This document shows, one piece after another, positions 54,228 to 63,253 of a stretch of 64,000 nt of DNA. The stretch is from Hyposmocoma kahamanoa (taxonomy: Eukaryota; Arthropoda; Insecta; Lepidoptera; Cosmopterigidae). Each line of letters starts with the position of its first letter. The stretch's first letter is position 1. The translations under genes were made by a program, and so were the position numbers. The notes under the pieces were generated by a model. The model was not told the DNA's origin, ran no database searches, and saw only the letters and a list, made by a program, of their open reading frames with translations. The DNA lies in NCBI RefSeq assembly GCF_003589595.1, contig NW_020654810.1, forward strand, positions 12,406,408 to 12,470,407. The letters run 5' to 3'.

Positions 54228-54770
54228 TTTTTCTTTCTTTTCTGTATACAAAAAAGTTATAAAGATATCGTCACTACTAGCAAACCTGAAAGTACTTATA
54301 TGTACTATACACAGACCAAACACACTTCCGTGGTACTATACAAGTCCAATAAAATGTAGAGTTAACCTCCTTACACTACGTATGGAAACTGATTACTTAT
54401 GTTAAAGATTATATCACTGTCACAAACATTAGTATATTTTTACGAGCCAATTTTGCCAAAATTTGCAGTTACCTCAATGTAACACCAAATGAACGAAGTA
54501 AGTTGAAGTAACAAAATTAAAAAAGCCTAGCTATGTTTTTTTTTCCCCCATCACATTTTTATTTGTAATTATTTCAGTTTTTTTGCATAACTCTAAAATT
54601 TTATTAAAAACCTCTTTGATAAATTTCGTTCGTACATAAACTTGATCCATTATTGGATCAAGTTTATTATATGATTATTGATTAAAGGATTCCATACTAA
54701 ATCCAAAGTATAAACAATATAAATAGTTCCTATAGGTAGAAATTCTACGGTTAGGACGTCGTATTACGAG

Positions 54771-54780
54771 TATTTATATT
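54771..54780 (-). promoter_or_regulatory. Possible TATA box for paralogue 2
   Basis: AATATAAATA on the - strand, between block X and the gene, at the place expected for a first non-coding exon. Not conserved as such upstream of paralogue 1. Confidence 0.25.
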
Positions 54781-54810
54781 GACGTAATAAATAATGTTTG
54801 GTCAAAGCTT

Positions 54811-54907
54811 GAAGGTCACAGGGATATTGGTCCATACTGGCAATGGCGGCACAAAATGCAACGTCACGACAGCCGAGGTCAAACGCAGCTTGTGCTAATG
54901 ACAATTT
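54811..54907. promoter_or_regulatory. Conserved block X, copy 2
   Basis: Counterpart of 45988-46089, here only ~600 bp upstream of the gene because copy 1 has gained other DNA. On the + strand 'KVTGILVHTGNGGTKCNVTT' reads against 'KATGILAHYDNGGKKCNITT' of copy 1. Confidence 0.5.
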
Positions 54908-55299
54908 GCTGATTTTTGTTTCGGCCTCCATTTTGACTGAATTGTTTAGTACTTTTCCATCTTCTAAGAGTTGGTGCTAGTTACATTCAAATTAAATTCT
55001 TTCTTTATATCTATGATATACACGTATATTACAGATACACAATTTATGGTAACAGATGACAGCAGGCAAAACTAATTATGTATACACTCAATAGTTGAGG
55101 TTTTTGAACAAGTTATTGATAATCACTTCAGAAACAACGAGCTTAGTGGAACCTAAACATCCATTACTTCCAAAAAACATTTACGAAAATTACTAACCTG
55201 TTTATAAACTTGAAAATATTTTTAGTTCATCTTATTTTTCGTAATTACTTATATATAATAGTAAATATATATACTCACAAGTTTATTTTCAAAATTGAA
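54908..55299. other. Non-coding stretch between blocks X and Y
   Basis: AT-rich; nothing recognised. Confidence 0.35.
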
Positions 55300-55430
55300 T
55301 CTCAGGAGCACACGATCAGTACAAGACTACTGAGGGAACTGATGTATTTGCGACGAGCAGGTTCTGTTTTAAACGGCTATCGTGTTTATCTTACAAACTT
55401 GAAACGTGACGTCATTGTTGCTCACCGTTG
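55300..55430. repeat. Conserved block Y, copy 2
   Basis: Counterpart of 47240-47345. The + strand frame is open ('RLLRELMYLRRAGSVLNGYR'), and copy 1 can be read as 'RQLRKLMRVPCRPSVFKGYC'. The shared pattern R.LR.LM....SV..GY.VY hints at protein constraint, but copy 1 is interrupted just outside. Confidence 0.5.
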
Positions 55431-56049
55431 ATGCCCAGATATACTCGATTTATTAATTCTATGACTATATTTACAGCCCGGAAATTCACCAAAAGTATGA
55501 CGCAAAAGAAAGTTATCGGATTGTATTTTGTATTTTCTGTCTACAAAACAGGAAAATTAAATAAGAATTCACTGTGAGAGTATCAAACGCGCTGTACCTT
55601 AATTCTTTGCACGAATAGTGCAAATGTGTTAATCCATAACTACTAAGAATACGTCTTAGATACTACTCGTTCGTATTATATTCCTTTACTGTCATACTTA
55701 CTTATTAAAGTGCCTTATATACCAAGTCTACATTAAAGTAAACAAATTCTACTCCTTCGTAAAATAATTTCCCAGATTAGCTAAATTACATACCACGCGT
55801 TGTTTATTTATACTGCTCGAGAAGCTATGAGGTAAACGTTTATGTTAGACTTTCCTGTTCTTATTTCAGCAAATTTTTCGGACGTAGCTATTGAACACGT
55901 TTCTGGTCTAGTTTCTATCTGTGATATCTAACAGAATGTTTTCTTTAATCTCATAGTAACGTGTGTTTTTTGACTGCAAATTGAACTACTTACAGGTCTG
56001 AAAAAGGTTTTCTAAAACACCAACAATGTAATCTCAATACAGAGTACTA
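55431..56049. other. Non-coding stretch
   Basis: A weak duplication match at 55497-55565; otherwise nothing recognised. Confidence 0.35.
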
Positions 56050-56165
56050 AAAAACTGACCTCAAAAGTTCGTGGAATTACATCTATTTGCCAAGTTTTAT
56101 TGAAATCGGTTACCGGAAAGTGCGCGAAACCGGATTCATCCCCTAGTTTGCCACCCTTTCCTTCC
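56050..56165 (+). repeat. Dispersed repeat family D, 5' part
   Basis: 'TCGTGGAATTACATCTATTT', 'CCAAGTTTTATTGAAATCGG', 'CATCCCCTAGTTTGCCACCC', as at 4120-4240 and 5640-5690. Confidence 0.7.
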
Positions 56166-56216
56166 TTTAAAACCTTTGACGCAAGAAGGAGCAGTCTCGA
56201 TCCGTTCTCCAATGAC

Positions 56217-56486
56217 TAGGGTTACCATCCATCCGGATTTGTCCGGATATTTCACCTTCTGTCCGGATTTTTCGGCTTAATTTTCAGAATAAAAAGTTAC
56301 ATAATCTACCTCGCAATTCTGTAGTAAACTTAATTTACGACGAGGATATCTGGCCCTGGTTGTTGTCCATCTTTCTTGCCGTGAGTGAAAGATTTTTGAT
56401 TTTATTTTGTTAGTAAAAAGTCTAGACTATCTTTCAAATGTCAGTGTTTTTGCCCGGACTGTTCAAATGTATGAATGGTAACGCTA
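56217..56486. mobile_element. hAT-type MITE with 8-bp duplication
   Basis: 270 bp. Ends TAGGGTTACCAT and ATGGTAACGCTA are inverted with one mismatch. Flanks CCAATGAC (56209-56216) and ACAATGAC (56487-56494) agree in 7 of 8 bases. Inside, 'CCGGATTTGTCCGGATAT' and 'GTCCGGATTTTTCGG' repeat a TCCGGAT motif. No transposase. Confidence 0.8.
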
Positions 56487-56815
56487 ACAATGACATATGA
56501 CTATTTTTTTGGCCTGTTGACATGCGGTAAACCTTACCGCACGTCAATGACCACTAATACTACTACCTATTAGTAAGACCTTGAATTTTATAAAAAATTG
56601 ATAGAAACTGAATTGACTAAGGGCTAGTTGTACGTTCGATATTTCAATCTTTTATTACATGGTTTTGACATGTATTTACATCTCTAAGTACTTGTTTAGA
56701 TTAGATAAGGCAGTTAGGTTACTAATGTAAAGTAATATTAACATTGTAAATAATGACTGTACCCTTTTTAAAGTACGTATATTATAAATGGTTCTTATTT
56801 AATGATAAGTTATAA

Positions 56816-57058
56816 CTAGGAATTTTTATTATCATTGAATATTTCACGACACACGCCAAAAATGTCGAGTTGTTTGCCATCTTTGCACGGAGGTACGTTT
56901 ATGGCGTTGCCGGCGAAACCATCGACGAGGTCTGTGGCATGATGACATTCAGTCGTTGTACGTTGAGTAGTAGTAGTTGCAGAAGACATGGTCAACGTTC
57001 GAGGCATTTCCGTACTAGGAGCTGATATGGCCTGACCCTGAGGATAACATAATAGCAT
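56816..57058 (-). CDS. Small protein, paralogue 3 (diverged)
   Basis: 80 aa. Only the C-terminal motif is shared: 'PPCKDGKQLDIFGVCREIF', with two cysteines again 12 apart (58 and 70) and GVCRE identical to paralogue 2. The N-terminal part differs: Thr/Ser-rich ('TMSSATTTTQRTTTECHH') with two further Cys. Start uncertain. The ATG used follows an acceptor-like 'TAGTACAG', but 'TTATCCTCAG' within codons 4-7 could also be an acceptor, in which case an upstream exon would supply the N-terminus (perhaps a signal peptide ending near 'QAISAP'). Function unknown. Confidence 0.6.
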   Translation of the reverse strand: MLLCYPQGQAISAPSTEMPRTLTMSSATTTTQRTTTECHHATDLVDGFAGNAINVPPCKDGKQLDIFGVCREIFNDNKNS

Positions 57059-57599
57059 TTTTTCTACTCCTGTACTATAAGTCTGTCAATTACTATAATT
57101 TCATAAACCATACCACAAAGGCACTCTTTTTATTTCTGAATCAAAATTATATTGTCTATGGTACTTGCTACTGAACTGAACAATTTTATTATGGTACACT
57201 ACTACTGAATGAGTTTCAAAAAAAGAATGTATTTTTGCTGATTAAAATATCAAAATGCTGCAAATATGACAATATATATTTTAGAAAAAAAAATTCATTA
57301 AAATCTTAGGTTCAAATATAAGCAGTACTTGGCCCTTATTTGGACACACCTATTCGATCTCTTTGGTTTTTTGTTTTGCAGCTTTTGTTTGGCTTACGTT
57401 TGAGTTTGTTGTCGTGGATTGTTAACAAAATATACATTAAATATTGATTGTTTTTCATAATTTATGTAGGTACTCGTAAAAAAAGTATTGTATGCAAGCA
57501 TTACATAATTAAGTCTTAAAATGTATGTACCTAATGATTGCGTACAATGCTTTTTCTACGAATAAATTAAAATAATGAAACACGACCAACAATTAGAGA
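57059..57599. other. Upstream region of paralogue 3
   Basis: No copy of block X or Y is found. Nothing recognised. Confidence 0.35.
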
Positions 57600-57785
57600 T
57601 TAATTAAATTTTTATTGAATTGATATTCAATAATTTTTTGTGAAATTACTCCACTAGTTTGTTATAATTATTAATACAAAGATCGAACACTCAGAAAAAA
57701 CACTCACAAAAAATTCCTTCGATCCGGTCGGATTCGAACCGACGTCTTCTTGCATACCGTGCCAGACGCTATACCAACTAAAATT
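57600..57785 (-). repeat. Repeat family A, copy 4 (truncated)
   Basis: Reverse copy: 'TTTTTGTGAAATTACTCC', 'AAAGATCGAACACTCAG', then the tRNA-like segment 'GGTCGGATTCGAACCGACGT' and 'CGTGCCAGACGCTATACCAA', where it stops abruptly. It has the best preserved B-box of the family. Confidence 0.75.
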
Positions 57786-57873
57786 AGAGATTATTTTGTT
57801 AAAAATCTACGATAACAAACTCACACGAAAGCCCAATAAACACTACGAAACAAAATCCAAAGAGATAGAATAG

Positions 57874-57905
57874 AAGTGTCTGTACTTGACCAAGTACAGA
57901 CACTT
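57874..57905. repeat. 15-bp perfect hairpin at a LINE boundary
   Basis: AAGTGTCTGTACTTG and its exact complement separated by AC. It directly precedes the GC-rich LINE 5' region. Confidence 0.85.
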
Positions 57906-60900
57906 TTAGCCGTGGGGCGACGGCTTAAGAATACATTGTCGCCTCCCCATACATGCCCGTGGGGGTCGTAAGAGGCGACCGAGGGCGTCACAAGTGTCCA
58001 TCTGCTTAGCGTTGTGGTAGGCTTTGTGCCGACTGGATAGCGACCACAGTACACACGGCGGAAAACCCTCCACAGTGAAACGCTTTTGCGAATCGCGTTC
58101 AGGGATCAGTTGGTGTACATCCAGTGCACGTGGAGTTTTCGGCGCGGTATCTGGGAGGACTGAGGCGGATATTCGCCATGTCACTTGTTGGGGGATATCT
58201 AGTTGACCTGCCGCCCAGGGAGACCCGTAGAAACGGTTGTCCGCTGGCCGCCCGCGGTACAGTACAGGGGCCCAATAGGGACTAACTACCCCTAGAGGCT
58301 GCCCCACCATGCCGCGCATAATCTTGGGGTAGGTCGTCGTGCCGGTTAGTGACCGGAATATGGGGTCCCGGCGGCATATCCCGGGGGGGTACGGGGGCCC
58401 TTCCGTTCGGCGGGTCAGCCGGCTATCCTTCAAAAGATCAATGGCATGTATTGCAGTTCCCCTCGTTTTTCTTCTTCGGTGCGGTGCCGAAGGCTTCACC
58501 TCTTCACACTACCGTCCTTCTTACCCACCATGACAGCGCAACATAAGAATGCAGATCGTTCAGCGGTGCCTAATCCCCCCACCGCGTTTATTATTGAGTT
58601 CGCTAACATCCGCGGACTCCACTCCAACCTCAAAGCTGTCCACCATCACCTCGAGACAGCCCGGCCTGCCCTGCTTTTCCTGACGGAGACGCAGATCCGC
58701 CGTCCGAATGATATGAGTTACTTGAACTACCCCGGCTACTCGCTTGAGGAAAACTTTCAGGCCAAAGCCGGGGTATGTGTATATATTCGTTCGGATGTGT
58801 GCTGTCGCCGTCTGCGCTGCCTGGAGGACCCCTCCTTTTCCACTATGTGGGTGCTCGTAGAATCTAGTTGTTCAGCTAGAGTCTTCGCGTGCTTATATAG
58901 ATCCCACAGTGGGGATGCGGAGACAACTAGGCTCTTTGACCAACTGAGCCAGGCGACTCTTGACGCGCAGGCGCAGTTCCCATCTGCGGAGATGGTCGTG
59001 TTGGGGGACTTTAATGCTCACCATGAATCATGGTTAAGTTCCCTCAAGACTGACCATGCAGGAAGAACTGCCCACGCTTTCGCTCTCACGCATGACTTGA
59101 CCCAACTGGTAACCCAGCCCACCCGGGTTCCAGACATATCGGATCATGCACCCTCTTTGCTTGACCTTCTGCTCGCGAGTCACCCTACCTACTATACAGT
59201 ATCAGTCAGCGCCCCCCTGGGAAGTTCTGATCACTGTTTGGTTGGGTGTAAGGTTTCCCAAATGCCTCCAACTAAGCTGAAGGAGGTCACTCGTCGCATT
59301 TGGCACTACTCGTCGGCGGATTGGGATGGTATGCGCGACTACTTTGCGTCCATCCCTTGGTTGCAGCACTGCTTTGCGGGAAAGGATGCCTCAGCAGCTG
59401 CCGATGCTGTTGTCGATGAGATTGGAACGGCTATGGATTACTACATACCGTCTTCCAGTGTCATCGCCAATCGCAGAGGACGCCCTTGGTTCAATCGCGA
59501 ATGCATGGACGCTGTTAGTGAGAAACAGGCTGCATATCGTGGTTGGATCAGGGGTCGTGTAACAAAGGATCCCAACCTTGCGTCCCTTAAAGCAGCCTAT
59601 AACAAAGCAACCAAGTCTTGCAGGAGGGCTTACATAAGAGCGGATGCCCAGCGCGTTTCACGGATTGGCCAGAAGCTGGTAGCCCATCCCACCGGTAGCC
59701 GTGCCTACTGGAGCCTGGCCAAAGCCGTGCAGTCCAACTTTTGTCGTTCGTCGCTGCCGCCTTTGAGGTATCCCGATGGATTTTTGGCCTATGGCCCCGA
59801 AGAGAAAGCCAATTTATTGGCCGACCTTTTTGGGGCTAACTCGCGCATTCACGACCAAGATGCGCAACCGCCGTCAATTCCCCACTGCGGAGTCACAATG
59901 CCTGATATAGTTATCAGACAATGTGATGTCCGCAAGGAATTGCAGGCTCTTGACGTGCGGAAAGCCTACGGTCCGGATGGGATACCTCCTATCATCCTTA
60001 AAAGGTGTGCGGCGGAGTTGTCTCCCGTACTGACGCGCTTATACCGCCTCTCATACCAATCTGGTAACGTACCCCTAGCTTGGAGGGAGGCCAACGTGCA
60101 ACCTATCCCCAAGAAAGGAGATCGGTCTGATCCGACAAACTATCGCCCAATAGCTGTCACTTCAGTGCTCTGCAAAGTGATGGAGCGGATTCTAAATATC
60201 CAGATAATCCGGCACCTGGAACGTCACTCCATTCTTAATGATCGGCAGTATGGGTTTCGGCCGAACCGATCAACGGGTGACGTTCTAGCGTATCTAATGC
60301 ATCTCTGGGGTGAAGCTATCGACAAACAGGGCGAAACCTTAGCGATAAGTCTGGATATTGCTAAGGCCTTTGATCGGGTCTGGCACCGTGGTCTCCTCTC
60401 CAAGCTTCCGGCATATGGTCTTCCCGGCCGCCTTTGTGAGTGGATCTCCGGCTTTCTGCGCGAGCGAAGATTGCGTGTCCTTGTTGACGGAGGCACTTCG
60501 CGGCTCGTGACAGTTAATGCTGGGGTGCCACAGGGCTCAGTGCTGTCGCCCACGCTGTTCCTTCTGCATATCAATGACTTGTTGCCTTTTGGCAACATTC
60601 ATTGCTATGCAGATGATAGCACAGTGCACGGTTGCTATTATAAGCAATCGTCAAGCACCCGGGAGGACCCTGAGAGAAACCGGGAAAAACTTGTCGCTGA
60701 GCTCAACCATGTTTTGGAGCATATATCGTCGTGGGGCTCCCGAAACTTGGTTGAGTTCAACGCCAAGAAAACCCAGGTATGCGCGTTCAGCTCCAAAAAA
60801 TCCCCATTCCTTCCACTTCCCCATCTTCAGGGTACAACGCTGACGCTGCAGGACAGGCTCAGTCTGCTGGGGATGAGCATCCGGAAGGACATGAGCAACA

Positions 60901-61585
60901 AAGATTACATCGAGAGCGTCATCTGTACCGCGTCGCGCAAGCTTGGCATCCTGAACAAGGTGCACCGATTTTTTACTCCAGAGCTGCGATACCTGTTGTA
61001 TAAAGCTCAGGTCCGAAGCAGCATGGAGTACTGTTCGCACCTTTGGGACGGCTCTGCCAAGTACTTGCTCGATGCCCTAGATGGACTGCAGCGCTACGCC
61101 TTCCGTGTTGTCAACGATCCTCATGTAACTGAGCATGCGGAGTCGTTACAGCTTCGCAGAGATATAGCGTCTCTTAGCGTATTCTATCGTCTGTACCACG
61201 GTGAGTGCTCTGAAGAGTTATTCAACCTTGTCCCTTCCTCTCCTTTCCATCAGCGGACCACCCGTGCCGGACTGCGTTGCCACAGTTGGACGGTCAGTTC
61301 AATACCGTCCCGCACTAAAAAGTTTGGCAATTCGTTTTTATGCCGAACCATCAAATTGTGGAACCAACTCCCGGCGCATGTATTCCCTCCCCTCTATAAC
61401 ATCGGGTCCTTCAAACGTAGTGTGAAGAAGCATTTGGCCAGACCGGCAAAATGATAGTGACGGAGTGAAGATATTTGTGTTTTCCATCCGTTACTCTCAT
61501 CTCTGGACTGTATTCGCACTTTCCATCAGGCGCGGTGCAGTCATTTTGCCGAGTCACAATAAAAAAAAAAAAAAAAAAAAAAAAA
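57906..61585 (+). mobile_element. Complete-looking non-LTR retrotransposon (LINE)
   Basis: A GC-rich 5' region (57906-58445) contains 'GTGGGGGTCGTAAGAGGCGA', a phrase usual near the 5' end of arthropod LINEs. One long ORF follows, then a ~105-bp 3' UTR and a tail of 25 A (61561-61585). The intact ORF and clean poly(A) suggest recent insertion. The 5' limit and target duplication are not certain. It could mobilise shorter relatives such as 43607-43930 (inference). Confidence 0.85.
58446..61454 (+). CDS. LINE endonuclease / reverse transcriptase (1002 codons)
   Basis: Residues ~49-270 form an APE-type endonuclease: 'EFANIRGLHSN', 'LFLTETQIRRP', 'VVLGDFNAHHESW' (near 186) and 'GSSDHCLVGCK' (near 258). 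Residues ~500-770 are the reverse transcriptase: 'KAYGPDGIPPIILK', 'PTNYRPIAVTSVLCKVME', 'NDRQYGFRPNRST', 'SLDIAKAFDRVWH', 'GVPQGSVLSPTLF' and 'CYADDSTVHGC' with the catalytic YADD near 719. After RT come 'KVHRFFTPELRYLLYKAQVR' and the C-terminal 'FYRLYHGECSEELF' and 'LWNQLPAHVFP'. No stop or frameshift. A second ATG (MTAQHKN, codon 29) may be the real start. The protein nicks target DNA and reverse-transcribes its RNA in place. It looks like the jockey/CR1 group; exact clade unresolved. No separate gag-like ORF is visible upstream. Confidence 0.93.
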   Translation: MYCSSPRFSSSVRCRRLHLFTLPSFLPTMTAQHKNADRSAVPNPPTAFIIEFANIRGLHSNLKAVHHHLETARPALLFLTETQIRRPNDMSYLNYPGYSLEENFQAKAGVCVYIRSDVCCRRLRCLEDPSFSTMWVLVESSCSARVFACLYRSHSGDAETTRLFDQLSQATLDAQAQFPSAEMVVLGDFNAHHESWLSSLKTDHAGRTAHAFALTHDLTQLVTQPTRVPDISDHAPSLLDLLLASHPTYYTVSVSAPLGSSDHCLVGCKVSQMPPTKLKEVTRRIWHYSSADWDGMRDYFASIPWLQHCFAGKDASAAADAVVDEIGTAMDYYIPSSSVIANRRGRPWFNRECMDAVSEKQAAYRGWIRGRVTKDPNLASLKAAYNKATKSCRRAYIRADAQRVSRIGQKLVAHPTGSRAYWSLAKAVQSNFCRSSLPPLRYPDGFLAYGPEEKANLLADLFGANSRIHDQDAQPPSIPHCGVTMPDIVIRQCDVRKELQALDVRKAYGPDGIPPIILKRCAAELSPVLTRLYRLSYQSGNVPLAWREANVQPIPKKGDRSDPTNYRPIAVTSVLCKVMERILNIQIIRHLERHSILNDRQYGFRPNRSTGDVLAYLMHLWGEAIDKQGETLAISLDIAKAFDRVWHRGLLSKLPAYGLPGRLCEWISGFLRERRLRVLVDGGTSRLVTVNAGVPQGSVLSPTLFLLHINDLLPFGNIHCYADDSTVHGCYYKQSSSTREDPERNREKLVAELNHVLEHISSWGSRNLVEFNAKKTQVCAFSSKKSPFLPLPHLQGTTLTLQDRLSLLGMSIRKDMSNKDYIESVICTASRKLGILNKVHRFFTPELRYLLYKAQVRSSMEYCSHLWDGSAKYLLDALDGLQRYAFRVVNDPHVTEHAESLQLRRDIASLSVFYRLYHGECSEELFNLVPSSPFHQRTTRAGLRCHSWTVSSIPSRTKKFGNSFLCRTIKLWNQLPAHVFPPLYNIGSFKRSVKKHLARPAK

Positions 61586-62337
61586 GTACCGCTTATATGG
61601 AGACGGTTGAGCGTTTCAGTGGCGTCATATTTGATATTTTATATTGTTTTAAATAGTGAGTTGTTCTGTGTACAGAACTATAAATCAATGATCTTATATA
61701 CAGAAATGACACATGTGTTACTAGAATCCGCGTAGTAAAAATCCGAAAACCAGTCGATTGTCCGATCTTGCAATCAATCTGCGTCAAGCAGAGACGAATT
61801 GGACATTTGTAGAATTACGTCATTTTAAGAAAAATGCCGTCGTGTTTATTTAAAAAAATACGCTAATTACCTTGTTAAAGTGAATAAAACATAAGGAATC
61901 ACATATCAGGCGTAAGTTAGCTAAAATATTTACATTGTTGCTGTATTTTATTTATTTTTCTGTTTATTTTAATATATAACAGTAGCTAATTTTAGATAGA
62001 GATAGCAAATTATTCCTGTACCAAATGCTATAAGGACGCACGAACACCAGTCATAGATTATTAGTGCAGATACGTGCATTGTAGGCAGCAAAATCATTAA
62101 TTTGGCAGATGACCGACTGTATTGTTGTTGGGAAACTTATTTATACCGATTTGTAACGTACTTACTACTAATGTAGTACTACGTCTTATACTGTTTTACA
62201 TTATACATCATTTTTTGTCTGTATATGAAAAAACACAGAATTGTAAAAATAGTTATTTTTTATTTCATTTAATCAAAAGACCAAAGTAATGTTAAGATTT
62301 AATAGCGAAAGAATAGTTTATTAAATTTAATTTGAAT
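61586..62337. other. Non-coding stretch
   Basis: Nothing recognised. Confidence 0.35.
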
Positions 62338-62400
62338 TTGTGGCGGTCTTTGGGGAAGGTCTATTTCCAGCAGTGGACGAACTTATGATGATGATGATGA
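62338..62400 (+). mobile_element. RTE 3' terminus
   Basis: 'GGTCTATTTCCAGCAGTGGA' then a (GATGAT)n tail: the standard 3' end of lepidopteran RTE LINEs. Only ~60 bp remain; the rest was never copied or is lost. Confidence 0.75.
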
Positions 62401-62602
62401 AAAGATAGGGACACAACAAATAAATCTGTTCATTACTTTAGAAATAATAAGTTTAGTAATAATAGTTTTTCAAGTTTGTTTAATAACAAAATAAATTTGT
62501 TTTTCAATGTGTTTTACTTCTCACCTACTTTTCCGAATGTTCAATAAAATCATAATAATCTATGTCCCGTCAATGCAAATGTCGCGCGATTTTTTGAAAA
62601 AG

Positions 62603-62862
62603 TTTATATACATAGGTTGCGCGATAGATTTCAACGTCGATTATTAACTAACTATTTCTTTATTTTATTCCATCCTATAAGATTATTATAAATGGCTGGA
62701 TATTGACAATAATGTCATTTTTCAGTTCCGTAGCTAAAATAGCACCATGGTCAATATAATTTTGGTTAAGAACTAAAATTTATAAAGGTTGCGCTACACA
62801 TTTCAAACGTCGATTAGGTACTATCATGAGACTATTCCCATTTTTTTTCCATCCTCTAAGTA
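62603..62862 (+). repeat. Two diverged direct repeats of ~80 bp
   Basis: 62603-62682 and 62777-62862 share 'GGTTGCGC', 'ATTTCAA(A)CGTCGATTA' and 'TTCCATCCT(A/C)TAAG' in the same order, 174 bp apart. Origin unknown; a third 'TTCCATCCTCTAAG' occurs at 48687-48700. Confidence 0.6.
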
Positions 62863-63000
62863 AAAAGAGCGCCTTTGCGATAAGGTTTATGAAATTATAA
62901 TTGACAGATTGAAGTACAGGTCTAGAAAAAAAGTTTTAAATATGGACGTAGATGAAGGTAACTCGGACTCGGAACAATATGTCATGATATGGCATCGTTA

Positions 63001-63250
63001 GGCTCCACTGGCGCAGAGTCGAAGCGTCGCGACGCGTCATGTGATTCGCCTATAGCATATTCATCTCTATTTTCCCATTATCAAGATACAAATTTGTGTT
63101 ATGCAAATATGGAGTCTAGCGGCTTCGCGCGTCGGTGATCCGGCGCACTAATACGAGCGTCGTCGCGCGTCGACGCGCGTCGTCAGGCGTTGTAGTTAAA
63201 AAACAGGTCGCGACGCGACGCTTCGAGTCTGCGCCGGTGTGCGTTGAGCC
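63001..63250. mobile_element. Harbinger-like MITE with TTA duplication
   Basis: 250 bp. Inverted ends 'GGCTCCACTGGCGCAGAGTC' and the complement of 'ACTCGAAGCGTCGCG'-type sequence, with the right end finishing GCGTTGAGCC; flanked by TTA (62998-63000 and 63251-63253). Same family as 395-1439, including the shared stretch 'CGCCTATAGCATATTCAT' and 'AAATTTGTGTTATGCAAATA'. Centre is CG-rich. Confidence 0.8.
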
Positions 63251-63253
63251 TTA

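Noticed and set aside
57715..57780. Functional tRNA gene on the - strand
   Set aside because: It has a T-arm-like motif but is part of repeat family A and lacks a complete cloverleaf.
57906..58499. 197-codon - strand frame in the LINE 5' region
   Set aside because: GC-rich sequence with few stops; no recognisable protein, and it overlaps the LINE leader and ORF start.
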